This document shows positions 1-6,309 of a stretch of DNA of 10,183 nt, piece after piece. Source of the stretch: Tissierellia bacterium (GTDB taxonomy: Bacteria > Bacillota_A > Clostridia > Tissierellales > Peptoniphilaceae). The position numbers and the translations under genes were made by a program. Position 1 is the stretch's first letter, and the number at the start of each line of letters is the position of its first letter. The notes under the pieces are model-generated. The model searched no databases. It saw nothing but the letters and a program-made list of their open reading frames with translations, and was not told where the DNA came from. The stretch covers positions 1 to 10,183 of the forward strand of contig JAAYEN010000124.1 of assembly GCA_012728775.1 (NCBI GenBank), read 5' to 3'.

Positions 1-60
1 ATAAATGATCTTTAATAGAGTATTTATTTCCCGTAATAATGTCATACACATTCAATCTGT

Positions 61-80
61 AAAAAAAGGCGCAAGCCTCT
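61..80 (-). terminator. Weak leftward terminator-like hairpin
   Basis: Read on the minus strand, AGAGGC pairs with GCCTTT around a TTGC loop (one G-U pair), and the T run of the minus strand continues to position 61. The stem is short, so termination would be weak. It lies about 25-45 bases downstream of the candidate leftward promoter at 113-140, where it could act as an early attenuator. It may equally be chance. Confidence 0.25.
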
Positions 81-112
81 ATCATCTATTATCTTTCATC
101 TATGATCTGTAC

Positions 113-140
113 TTTATAGTCTGTGGATAACTATTGTAAA
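113..140 (-). promoter_or_regulatory. Candidate leftward sigma-A promoter
   Basis: The minus strand shows TTTACA (140-135), a 16-base spacer and TATAAA (118-113), each one base from the sigma-A consensus. A perfect DnaA box (122-130) sits in the spacer, so DnaA binding could repress it. The natural target would be a leftward gene beyond the window, such as rpmH. That target is inferred from the usual gene order and is not seen. Confidence 0.4.
122..130 (-). promoter_or_regulatory. DnaA box (perfect, isolated)
   Basis: TGTGGATAA is the exact reverse complement of TTATCCACA. It stands apart from the main clusters and lies inside the spacer of a candidate leftward promoter. A role in controlling that promoter is as likely as a role in initiation. 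Confidence 0.75.
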
Positions 141-162
141 TCTGCATTTTTTCTGATAAAAT
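134..162 (+). promoter_or_regulatory. Candidate rightward sigma-A promoter
   Basis: TTGTAA (134-139), a 17-base spacer and TAAAAT (157-162), with TG one base before the -10 (an extended -10). Its -35 overlaps the -35 of the leftward candidate, so the two could not be occupied together. Transcription would start near 169, and a hairpin followed by six T lies at 232-259. The promoter might feed dnaA or a short leader RNA. This is based on sequence match alone in an A+T-rich region. Confidence 0.35.
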
Positions 163-231
163 AGATACAGTTATTAATAGTGGAAAACACTTAAAATGTA
201 GTGTAGCACAAATTAATTTTAGTTTAAGAAG

Positions 232-259
232 AGAAGAAATGTCTTTCTTCTAATTTTTT
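232..259 (+). terminator. Weak rightward terminator-like hairpin
   Basis: AGAAGAAA (232-239) and TTTCTTCT (244-251) form an eight-base-pair stem with a four-base loop, followed two bases later by six T (254-259). The stem has only two G-C pairs, so it would be a weak intrinsic terminator. It lies about 90 bases downstream of the candidate promoter at 134-162. Confidence 0.3.
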
Positions 260-308
260 GTTTATTAACAATTTATTAATTTGAAATTTTGAAGGCTTTT
301 GGAATTTT

Positions 309-353
309 TGTGGATAAAGAAGTTTCCACAGTTTGTGGATAACTTGTGGATAT
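309..353 (-). promoter_or_regulatory. DnaA-box cluster, minus orientation
   Basis: There are two perfect boxes, TGTGGATAA at 309-317 and 334-342, and a one-mismatch box TGTGGATAT at 345-353. The last two are spaced 11 bases start to start, close to one helical turn, so DnaA protomers would bind the same face. A weaker opposite-strand half-match, TTTCCACA, sits at 323-330. This tight cluster fits DnaA oligomer nucleation upstream of dnaA. Confidence 0.85.
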
Positions 354-375
354 TAATTCCAATTAAGAGTATAAA
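347..375 (+). promoter_or_regulatory. Candidate dnaA promoter
   Basis: TGGATA (347-352, four of six -35 bases), a 17-base spacer and TATAAA (370-375, five of six). The -35 lies inside the DnaA box at 345-353, which would give direct autorepression. A small inverted repeat (AGAGT...ACTCT, 366-380) surrounds the -10. The resulting leader of about 150 bases would include the boxes at 448-512. Nothing better placed was found, but the match is modest. Confidence 0.3.
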
Positions 376-447
376 ACTCTGTAATTTTCTAAGAAAAGTT
401 TTCAACATATTGCAAATTTAATACTGTTTATAACTAAAATTATTGAC

Positions 448-465
448 TTATCTACATTATCCACA
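448..465 (+). promoter_or_regulatory. Tandem DnaA boxes, plus orientation
   Basis: TTATCTACA (448-456, one mismatch) is followed with no gap by the perfect TTATCCACA (457-465). The second box runs into GTGGA, making the inverted repeat TCCACAGTGGA (460-470). An A+T-rich stretch follows. They lie in the dnaA leader, where they could serve initiation, autoregulation or both. Confidence 0.8.
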
Positions 466-496
466 GTGGAATATATAAGTTTTTATGTTAATAATG

Positions 497-512
497 TTTT
501 CCACAGTGGAAA
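497..512 (+). promoter_or_regulatory. Palindromic DnaA-box-like element before dnaA
   Basis: TTTTCCACA (497-505) differs from the DnaA box at one base. It is the left half of a perfect odd palindrome, TTTCCAC-A-GTGGAAA (498-512), ending only eight bases before the dnaA ribosome-binding site. It repeats the core TCCACAGTGGA already seen at 460-470. Possible roles are a DnaA autoregulatory site or a site for another dimeric regulator; the sequence does not decide. Confidence 0.45.
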
Positions 513-532
513 GTGTTGACAAGGAGAAATAT

Positions 533-1846
533 ATGACGAAAATAAATCAAGATATTTGGGCAAAAATCCTTGATGAAATTGAAAGAGATGTAGGCAGCAA
601 CTTTAAGTTTTGGTTCAAAAATGTAGGCTACGAAATTATGGGAGATACCTTTGTAATTAAGCTTCCCAATAAGTTTTACGTTGATCATTTCGGTAAGCGA
701 TATGATTCCATAATAAAAGAAGCCATTGAAAAAATTGCACTACATACATTTGATGTATCCTATATTATAGATGTCGATGGTACTAGTAAGATTGGAATAG
801 ATGATGACGAAGAAGATAAACTCAACAATCTTATTAATAGATATACCTTTGACAATTTTGTCGTGGGAAAAAGTAATGAATTTCCCCATGCAGCTGCCAT
901 TTCAGTGGCAGAATCCCCTGGAAATTTATACAATCCTCTATTCATTTATGGATCTTCTGGATTGGGTAAAACCCATTTAATGCATGCAATAGGAAATTAT
1001 TTAATGGATGAAAATCCAGATCTAAATCCCATGTACGTATCTAGCGAACAGTTTACTAATGAGCTAGTAGAGGCCATTCGGCGAGACACTACACCAGAAT
1101 TTAGAAATAAATACAGAAATGTAGATCTTTTGCTAGTAGACGATATTCAGTTTTTGATAGGGAAGGAAGGAATTCAAGAGGAATTTTTCCACACCTTTAA
1201 CGTTTTATACCAAAATGAAAAACAAATAGTAGTAACTTCAGACAAGCCTCCCAAGGATTTAAAGGGACTGGAAAATCGTATAATCACTAGGTTAGGCGGA
1301 GGACTTATAGCAGATATTATGAGTCCTGATATAGAAACTAGGATAGCTATACTTAGAAACAAAAACGAGCAAGAAGCCTTTGGAGTTTCTGAAAAAATAA
1401 TAGACTACATTGCAGAAAATGTAGACTCTAACATCAGGGAGCTAGAAGGTGCGCTACTTAGAATAGTTGCCTATTCCAATCTCACTTCCAAAGAAATAGA
1501 TTTGAATATGGCTCAACTGGTATTACGGGATGTCTTGGAACAAAAAAAGAAAATAGTTATAGACTCCCTAAGGATAAAAACTATCGTATCCAAAGAATAC
1601 GGCATATCAGTAGAAGATATGGAGTCTAAAAAACGACCTAAGGATATCGCCTATCCTAGACAAATAGCCATGTTCTTATGTAGAGAACTAACTGAATTAT
1701 CCCTACCTAAGATAGGATTGGACTTTGGGGGAAGAGATCACACCACAGTTATCCATGCAATAGACAAGATAACCAATGAGATAAAAGAAAACTCTGAAAC
1801 CAAAAAGACAATAAGTGACTTAAAGAAAAAAATAAAAGACGAGTAG
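533..1846 (+). CDS. dnaA: Chromosomal replication initiator DnaA
   Basis: AAA+ ATPase that binds DnaA boxes at oriC, oligomerises with ATP and opens the DNA. The product has 437 residues, normal for the family. Visible parts are an N-terminal domain I (to about 80), a very short acidic linker (about 80-100), the Walker A motif GSSGLGKT (140-147), Walker B LLLVDDIQ (Asp203-Asp204), the box VII arginines (R249, R253) and a C-terminal DNA-binding domain with GGRDHTTV (399-406). ATG 533 is preferred to the in-frame ATG at 485 because AAGGAG (521-526) lies six bases before it, and the residues gained by the earlier start would be encoded across the DnaA-box palindrome. One oddity is that the segment after the box VII arginine reads RLGGGL, where most homologues have RF-x-WGL. 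Likely autoregulated through the upstream boxes. Confidence 0.98.
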   Translation: MTKINQDIWAKILDEIERDVGSNFKFWFKNVGYEIMGDTFVIKLPNKFYVDHFGKRYDSIIKEAIEKIALHTFDVSYIIDVDGTSKIGIDDDEEDKLNNLINRYTFDNFVVGKSNEFPHAAAISVAESPGNLYNPLFIYGSSGLGKTHLMHAIGNYLMDENPDLNPMYVSSEQFTNELVEAIRRDTTPEFRNKYRNVDLLLVDDIQFLIGKEGIQEEFFHTFNVLYQNEKQIVVTSDKPPKDLKGLENRIITRLGGGLIADIMSPDIETRIAILRNKNEQEAFGVSEKIIDYIAENVDSNIRELEGALLRIVAYSNLTSKEIDLNMAQLVLRDVLEQKKKIVIDSLRIKTIVSKEYGISVEDMESKKRPKDIAYPRQIAMFLCRELTELSLPKIGLDFGGRDHTTVIHAIDKITNEIKENSETKKTISDLKKKIKDE

Positions 1847-1899
1847 TTATTAACATATTATAAAATGGAATTTCATTGAAATATAAATCCCAAATGGGG

Positions 1900-1908
1900 T
1901 TATCCACA
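1900..1908 (+). promoter_or_regulatory. DnaA box anchoring the unwinding element
   Basis: A perfect TTATCCACA. A degenerate second copy, ATATCAACA (1908-1916, two mismatches), overlaps its end by one base. The orientation points toward the downstream CTA triplets, as needed for a DnaA filament to be loaded onto one strand. Confidence 0.85.
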
Positions 1909-1915
1909 TATCAAC

Positions 1916-1944
1916 AAGACCTACTACTACTAGAATAATATAAT
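1916..1944 (+). promoter_or_regulatory. Possible dnaN promoter in the unwinding element
   Basis: A perfect TATAAT (1939-1944) lies 17 bases after a poor -35 (AAGACC, 1916-1921). Transcription would start near 1951, giving a leader of about 15 bases. The -10 may simply reflect the A+T-rich unwinding DNA, so support is weak. Confidence 0.25.
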
Positions 1945-1950
1945 AATATC
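1921..1950 (+). other. DnaA-trio repeats and A+T-rich unwinding element
   Basis: Four consecutive CTA triplets (1921-1932) are followed by GAATAATATAATAATATC (1933-1950). On the complementary strand, read 3' to 5', the triplets are GAT repeats, the known DnaA-trio signature that DnaA engages as single-stranded DNA during origin opening. The A+T stretch beyond it is the natural melting site. Trio identity follows from position, orientation and triplet sequence; melting here is inferred. Confidence 0.7.
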
Positions 1951-1965
1951 TAAAGAGGAGCAAAC

Positions 1966-3063
1966 ATGAAATTTACAATCAATCAACATTCTTTAACTGA
2001 GAGCATATCCATTGTTCAAAAGGCTATCTCATCTAGGGCAATTTCAAAGGAACTAGAAGGTGTTTTAATTTCTCTGGAAAATAATAGACTTAAACTTACA
2101 GGTACTGATGCTGAAATAATCAGTATCGAAACATACAAGGACTGTAACGGATATGAAGAAGGATCTACGCTGGTAAATGCTAGATTATTTGGAGATATAA
2201 TTAGAAAACTTCCCAATGATTTAATCCATATAGAAGTCAAAGGCGATAGAATGTACATCAAAGTACAAAATTCTAACTTTGAACTTCTCACTCATAATTA
2301 CAAAGATTATCCAAATCTTCCCATGCTAGAAGAAAGCAATTCCATAACCTTAAGTAGCGACACTTTAAGAAAAGCTATTAAACAAACTACCTTCGCAGTA
2401 AGTTTGGATTATAATAGAAGAGCTCTTACAGGTGTATTATTTGAAGTTAAAAAAGATGAAATTTCCTTTGTAGCATTGGATGGGTATAGACTATCTATCT
2501 ATAAGGAGAAAATAAATTCCGATTCAGAATATACAGCCATAGTACCAGGTAGGGCTTTAAATGAACTTTCAAAAATTTTGGGGGATGACGAAGAAGAAGT
2601 AAAAATAATCTTTTCCAGAAACAATATCTCCTTTAATTTAAAGAATACAGTTTTTTATTCCCAATTAATAGATGGCCAATTCTTCAACTACGAAGATATT
2701 ATAAGAAGAGAACACGCATCTAATGTAATAGTAAATCGTCACGCCTTTCAACAAAGTTTGGAAAGAGCAGAACTACTTGCCAAGGAAGAAAAAGCTAATT
2801 TGGTAAAATTGGAATTTAAAGACAATTTAGTAAAAATTCTATCCAATACAGAACTTGGTAGTGTAGAAGAAAGTGTAGTGGTGGAAAATGACGGTATAGA
2901 TCAACTTATCGCATTTAACTCCAGATATCTACTAGAAGGAATTAAAAACATGGACGATGCTGAAATAAAATGTCAGCTTATGGATGATGTAAATCCTATG
3001 ATAATTGAAGGTGTAGAAAACGAAAATTATCTCTACCTCGTATTGCCTGTGAGGCTAGCTTGA
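1966..3063 (+). CDS. dnaN: DNA polymerase III sliding clamp (beta subunit)
   Basis: Ring-shaped processivity clamp that tethers the replicative polymerase to DNA and is a docking hub for other replication and repair proteins. The 365-residue product is the normal length for the three-domain monomer. It opens with the typical MKFTINQHSLTESISIVQKA and ends with the characteristic VLPVRLA, close to the usual M-P-x-R-L terminus. AAAGAGGAG (1952-1960) precedes ATG 1966 by five bases. The stop TGA shares its A with the next start codon, so translation of the following gene is probably coupled. dnaN follows the origin unwinding region and opens the long run of closely packed genes. Confidence 0.98.
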   Translation: MKFTINQHSLTESISIVQKAISSRAISKELEGVLISLENNRLKLTGTDAEIISIETYKDCNGYEEGSTLVNARLFGDIIRKLPNDLIHIEVKGDRMYIKVQNSNFELLTHNYKDYPNLPMLEESNSITLSSDTLRKAIKQTTFAVSLDYNRRALTGVLFEVKKDEISFVALDGYRLSIYKEKINSDSEYTAIVPGRALNELSKILGDDEEEVKIIFSRNNISFNLKNTVFYSQLIDGQFFNYEDIIRREHASNVIVNRHAFQQSLERAELLAKEEKANLVKLEFKDNLVKILSNTELGSVEESVVVENDGIDQLIAFNSRYLLEGIKNMDDAEIKCQLMDDVNPMIIEGVENENYLYLVLPVRLA

Positions 3064-3266
3064 TGGAAATTAAAATTGATACAGAATTTATAAAACTAGA
3101 TTCACTATTAAAATTTGTCAATGTCGTGGAAAGTGGCGGTATGGCTAAATCACTTATCCAAGATGGTTATGTACTTTTAAATGGAGAAGTGGAAACCAGA
3201 AGAGGTAAAAAGATTTACCCTGGTGATGTAGTGGAGCTAGAAGGAGAAATTATTAAAATAATATAG
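3063..3266 (+). CDS. yaaA: S4-domain RNA-binding protein YaaA (RlbA)
   Basis: A 67-residue protein made almost entirely of one S4 RNA-binding domain. SGGMAK (24-29) and the stretch around NGEVETRRGKKIYPGD (40-55) closely resemble Bacillus subtilis YaaA, encoded at the same place between dnaN and recF. That family has been linked to large ribosomal subunit maturation; the molecular role is not evident from sequence. ATG 3063 is preferred; it overlaps the dnaN stop by one base. A TTG at 3060 is in frame and would add one residue. GAGG (3051-3054) lies eight bases before the ATG. It ends directly against recF with no intervening base. Its cytoplasmic role with RNA looks unrelated to its DNA-replication neighbours, yet the linkage is widely conserved. 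Confidence 0.93.
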   Translation: MEIKIDTEFIKLDSLLKFVNVVESGGMAKSLIQDGYVLLNGEVETRRGKKIYPGDVVELEGEIIKII

Positions 3267-4400
3267 ATGAAGATAAAAGAAATCCAAATAAAAAACTTTA
3301 GAAATTATCGTCATTTAAATTTAAAATTAAATGAAAATTTTAATGTGTTTTTTGGTAGAAATGGCTCTGGAAAAACTAATATTCTAGAAGCAATTTCCAT
3401 GTTGATTTCTGGAAAGAGTTTTCGAACTAGCAAAGACAAAGACGTATTAAATTTCGATGCCAATGCCTATGAAATAGACGCTTTAATAGAAAGACAGGGA
3501 CTGGAAAAAGACTATAATTTACTTTATGAAAGGGATAAGAAAAAGAAGATTCAAGTTAATTTATCCAACGTATCCACTTTAAGGGAACTGAGAAGAGAAA
3601 GTCCCTTGGTAGTATTTATTCCAGAGGATATGAAAATCGTAAAGGAAGGACCCAGTCTTAGAAGAAAATATTTAGACGAGGCCATATCGAATTTAGATTT
3701 AATTTATAGATACAATTTAAATAAATACAATAAAATCCTAAAAGAAAAAAATGAATTATTAAAAGTCAGAAATAGAAATTTAAATGAAAGACTTTTGTTT
3801 GAAGCATATAATATTCAACTGGCTTCCCTGGGAAGCTATATCGTCATGGGAAGAAAAAAATATATAGATACGCTTAACGAAGAAATAAAAGACGTTCATT
3901 TGAATATTTCTGATGGAGATGAAATTATTTATATTAAATACGAATCCCCTTTAGAACAATATAATGACCTAAAAGAAATAGAAAATTATATGCTAGAGGG
4001 ATTGAGAAAAGCATTAGATAGAGATTTGTTTGTAAAATATAGTACTTATGGTCCCCACAGGGATGATTTGGAAATATTTGTTAATGATAGAGAATTAAAA
4101 GTCTTTGGATCCCAAGGACAACAAAGAAGTGCCATAATCAGTATGAAAATAGTAGAAATAAATCTTATAGAGAAGTATAGAAATATTAGACCTATATTAT
4201 TATTAGATGACGTCTTTTCAGAGTTAGATTCCTATAGGAGAAAAAAGCTAATTGATAGCATATCAGGAATCCAATCCTTCATAACCATGGCTGAGAAGAT
4301 GTATTTGGAAGATTTTAAAAACGCTAACTCCAATATCTATTTAGTAGAAAATAACGGAGTTAAACAATTGAACGGAGGTAATAATGACAGAGAACAATAG
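3267..4400 (+). CDS. recF: DNA replication and repair ATPase RecF
   Basis: SMC-like ATPase that, with RecO and RecR, helps load RecA onto gapped DNA and supports restart of stalled forks. The 377-residue product has the full-length layout: N-terminal IKNFRNY, Walker A GRNGSGKT (30-37), a coiled middle region, the ABC-type signature GSQGQQR (281-287), Walker B LLLDD (Asp314-Asp315) and the D-loop SELD (318-321). The start abuts the yaaA stop. The only AAGGAG nearby (3241-3246) is 20 bases away, so initiation probably depends on translational coupling. The 3' end overlaps gyrB by 17 bases and contains the gyrB ribosome-binding site. No key residue is missing. Confidence 0.97.
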   Translation: MKIKEIQIKNFRNYRHLNLKLNENFNVFFGRNGSGKTNILEAISMLISGKSFRTSKDKDVLNFDANAYEIDALIERQGLEKDYNLLYERDKKKKIQVNLSNVSTLRELRRESPLVVFIPEDMKIVKEGPSLRRKYLDEAISNLDLIYRYNLNKYNKILKEKNELLKVRNRNLNERLLFEAYNIQLASLGSYIVMGRKKYIDTLNEEIKDVHLNISDGDEIIYIKYESPLEQYNDLKEIENYMLEGLRKALDRDLFVKYSTYGPHRDDLEIFVNDRELKVFGSQGQQRSAIISMKIVEINLIEKYRNIRPILLLDDVFSELDSYRRKKLIDSISGIQSFITMAEKMYLEDFKNANSNIYLVENNGVKQLNGGNNDREQ

Positions 4401-6300
4401 GCACTATGGTGCCGAAAATATAGAGGTGTTAGAGGGCTTAGCCCCAGTTAGATTAAGACCTCACATGTATATAGGTTCCACAGGTCCCAAGGGACTTCAT
4501 CATTTAGTCTATGAAGTAGTAGACAATAGTATCGACGAAGTTTTGGCAGGAGCTGCCAGCGAAATCGACGTAGTAATTTACAAAGACCAATCCATTTCCA
4601 TACAAGATAACGGATCTGGTATTCCAGTAGAAACTCACAGAACCACAGGATTATCCACAGTGGAAACAGTTCTTACCATACTTCACGCAGGAGGAAAGTT
4701 CGACAACGGAGCTTACAAAGTTTCTGGAGGACTTCACGGTGTAGGGGTTTCTGTAGTAAACGCCCTTTCTGAATGGCTGGAAGTTACGGTAAGCAGAAAT
4801 AATAAAAAATATAGACAAAGATTTGAAAGAGGAATAAGACAGACTGAACTGGAAGTTGTGGGAGAAAGTACCCACACAGGAACTATGATTCACTTTTTGC
4901 CAGATTCCGAGATTTTCAAAGAAGGCACGGACTTTGATTACGATATTCTAGCTAGAAGATTTAGAGAGATGGCATTTTTAACCAAAGAAGTTAAAATAAA
5001 TCTCCTAGACGAAAGAACAGACAAAAAAGAGACGTTCCACTACGAAGGAGGAATTAAATCCTTTGTAGAACATTTAAATAAAAATAAAAATCCTATCCAA
5101 AAAGACGTAGCTTATATTGAACAAGATAGAGAAGGACATAATGTTCAAATTGCTGTCCAATTTACAGACGGATATTCAGAACAAGTACTGTCCTTTGGAA
5201 ATAATATTCACACAGATGAAGGTGGAACTCACGTTTCAGGATTTAGAGGAGGACTTACTAGAACTCTAAACGATTATGCTAGAGAGTATAATTATTTGAA
5301 AGAAAAAGATGAGAACTTCATCGGAGAAGACACGAGACAAGGTCTTACAGCTGTAATTTCTATAAAACTACCAAATCCTCAATACGAAGGACAGACGAAG
5401 GGGAAATTGGTAAACTCTGAAACTAGAGGAATTGTAGAAAATATAGTAAACGAATATTTCAAAATGTATTTGGAAGAAAATCCTGCATCTGCCAAGGCTA
5501 TTCTTAAAAAAGTAGTTTCATCTAAAGAAGAAAGAGAAGCCATAAGAAAACTTAAAACGGCTCAAAGAAAAACTTCTCTCTTGGAAAAAACTACACTTCC
5601 AGGAAAATTAGCAGATTGCCAGTCAGATGATATTAACGAAACAGAAATATTCCTAGTGGAAGGGGACTCTGCTGGTGGCTCTGCCAAAATGGGTAGAGAC
5701 AACAGACATCAGGCAATTTTGCCACTAAAAGGTAAGATCATGAACGTAGAAAAAGCCAATCTAGTAAAAGTTTTGGGATATGAAGAAATTTTATCCATGA
5801 TATCTGCTTTTGGAACGGGAATTGGAGACGAATTTGACATTTCAAAACTTAGATACGGAAAGATAATTATCATGACGGATGCTGACGTCGACGGTGCTCA
5901 CATTATGACCCTTCTTCTAACTTTTTTCTACAGATATATGCCGGATTTAATAGACCAAGGGCATATATACGTGGCGAAACCACCACTTTACGGATTGGTA
6001 AGAGGATCTAAAGTTATAAGATACTGTTACGACGATGCAGAATTGGAACAAGCATCCAAAGAAATGAATATGCAAAATATAAAAATTTCCAGATACAAAG
6101 GTCTTGGAGAGATGAACGCGGAACAACTTTGGGAAACTACCATGAATCCAGATCATAGAATTTTAAATAGAGTAGTAATAGACGAAGAAGATAAAGTAGA
6201 ACTTGACGATACATTCTCCATGTTAATGGGAGACAAAGTAGAACCTAGAAGAGAATTTATCGAAGAAAATGCAAAATACGTTCAAAATCTGGATGCATAG
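4384..6300 (+). CDS. gyrB: DNA gyrase subunit B
   Basis: ATPase subunit of the type IIA topoisomerase that introduces negative supercoils. At 638 residues it has the Gram-positive length, without the insert found in proteobacterial GyrB. Visible are the GHKL ATPase residues E44 and N48 (EVVDNSIDE), DNGSGIP (75-81) with adenine-binding D75, the ATP lid GGKFDNGAYKVSGGLHGVG (103-121), and a TOPRIM domain with catalytic E426 (VEGDSAGGSA) and the metal-binding D499, D501 and D503 (DADVDG). The tail YKGLGEMNAEQLW is typical. GGAGG (4374-4378) lies five bases before ATG 4384. A small oddity is VRLRPHMYIGS, where most homologues read VRKRPGMYIGS. A perfect DnaA box lies inside the gene at 4651-4659. 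Confidence 0.99.
   Translation: MTENNRHYGAENIEVLEGLAPVRLRPHMYIGSTGPKGLHHLVYEVVDNSIDEVLAGAASEIDVVIYKDQSISIQDNGSGIPVETHRTTGLSTVETVLTILHAGGKFDNGAYKVSGGLHGVGVSVVNALSEWLEVTVSRNNKKYRQRFERGIRQTELEVVGESTHTGTMIHFLPDSEIFKEGTDFDYDILARRFREMAFLTKEVKINLLDERTDKKETFHYEGGIKSFVEHLNKNKNPIQKDVAYIEQDREGHNVQIAVQFTDGYSEQVLSFGNNIHTDEGGTHVSGFRGGLTRTLNDYAREYNYLKEKDENFIGEDTRQGLTAVISIKLPNPQYEGQTKGKLVNSETRGIVENIVNEYFKMYLEENPASAKAILKKVVSSKEEREAIRKLKTAQRKTSLLEKTTLPGKLADCQSDDINETEIFLVEGDSAGGSAKMGRDNRHQAILPLKGKIMNVEKANLVKVLGYEEILSMISAFGTGIGDEFDISKLRYGKIIIMTDADVDGAHIMTLLLTFFYRYMPDLIDQGHIYVAKPPLYGLVRGSKVIRYCYDDAELEQASKEMNMQNIKISRYKGLGEMNAEQLWETTMNPDHRILNRVVIDEEDKVELDDTFSMLMGDKVEPRREFIEENAKYVQNLDA
4651..4665 (+). promoter_or_regulatory. 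DnaA box inside gyrB
   Basis: TTATCCACAGTGGAA is identical over 15 bases to the oriC element at 457-471 and includes a perfect DnaA box (4651-4659). It encodes Leu-Ser-Thr-Val-Glu in gyrB, a moderately conserved segment, so codon choice may have produced it. DnaA binding is plausible but its role is unknown. Confidence 0.4.
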
Positions 6301-6309
6301 GAGGAATAA

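Larger units (their letters stand above)
1..532. other. Upstream half of oriC (non-coding, DnaA-box cluster)
   Basis: No open frame here resembles a protein, and neither strand shows an rpmH start, although rpmH commonly lies divergently just left of this point in Bacillota. The stretch is very A+T-rich and holds perfect or one-mismatch DnaA boxes (TTATCCACA) in two clusters. The left cluster faces the minus strand (122-130, 309-317, 334-342, 345-353); the right one faces the plus strand (448-456, 457-465, 497-505). Such a box array immediately before dnaA is the usual DnaA-binding half of a Bacillus-type origin and is also where dnaA is autoregulated. Bases 78-122 contain an irregular run of ATCTAT/ATCTGT-like words of unknown meaning. 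The origin assignment rests on box density plus gene context. Confidence 0.85.
1847..1965 (+). other. dnaA-dnaN intergenic origin unwinding region
   Basis: This gap has no gene. It holds a perfect DnaA box (1900-1908), a short spacer, four CTA triplets and an A+T-rich stretch, then the dnaN ribosome-binding site. This order matches the basal unwinding system described for Bacillus subtilis oriC, where melting occurs between dnaA and dnaN. Small inverted repeats (ATTTCA-T-TGAAAT at 1870-1882; CCC-aaat-GGG at 1889-1898) are present, but no convincing terminator for dnaA was found. Confidence 0.75.

Noticed and set aside
443..477. dnaA promoter with TTGACT (-35) and TATATA (-10)
   Set aside because: The spacer would be 23 bases, too long for a sigma-A promoter, and the segment is occupied by tandem DnaA boxes.
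485..532. In-frame upstream ATG adding 16 residues to DnaA
   Set aside because: No ribosome-binding site precedes it, the extra codons run through the DnaA-box palindrome, and ATG 533 has AAGGAG at ideal spacing and gives a typical DnaA N-terminus.
1..532. CRISPR array, tRNA or mobile element in the non-coding stretch
   Set aside because: No regularly spaced long repeats, cloverleaf-like sequence, terminal inverted repeats or transposase fragments were seen.
1847..1855. TTATTAACA as a further DnaA box
   Set aside because: Two mismatches fall at the central CC that DnaA reads most strictly; the same word also occurs by chance in the A+T-rich stretch near 262-270.
3060..3062. TTG as the yaaA start
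   Set aside because: The ATG at 3063 is adjacent, adds no loss of domain, and gives the common stop-start overlap; TTG cannot be fully excluded since GAGG is within range of both.
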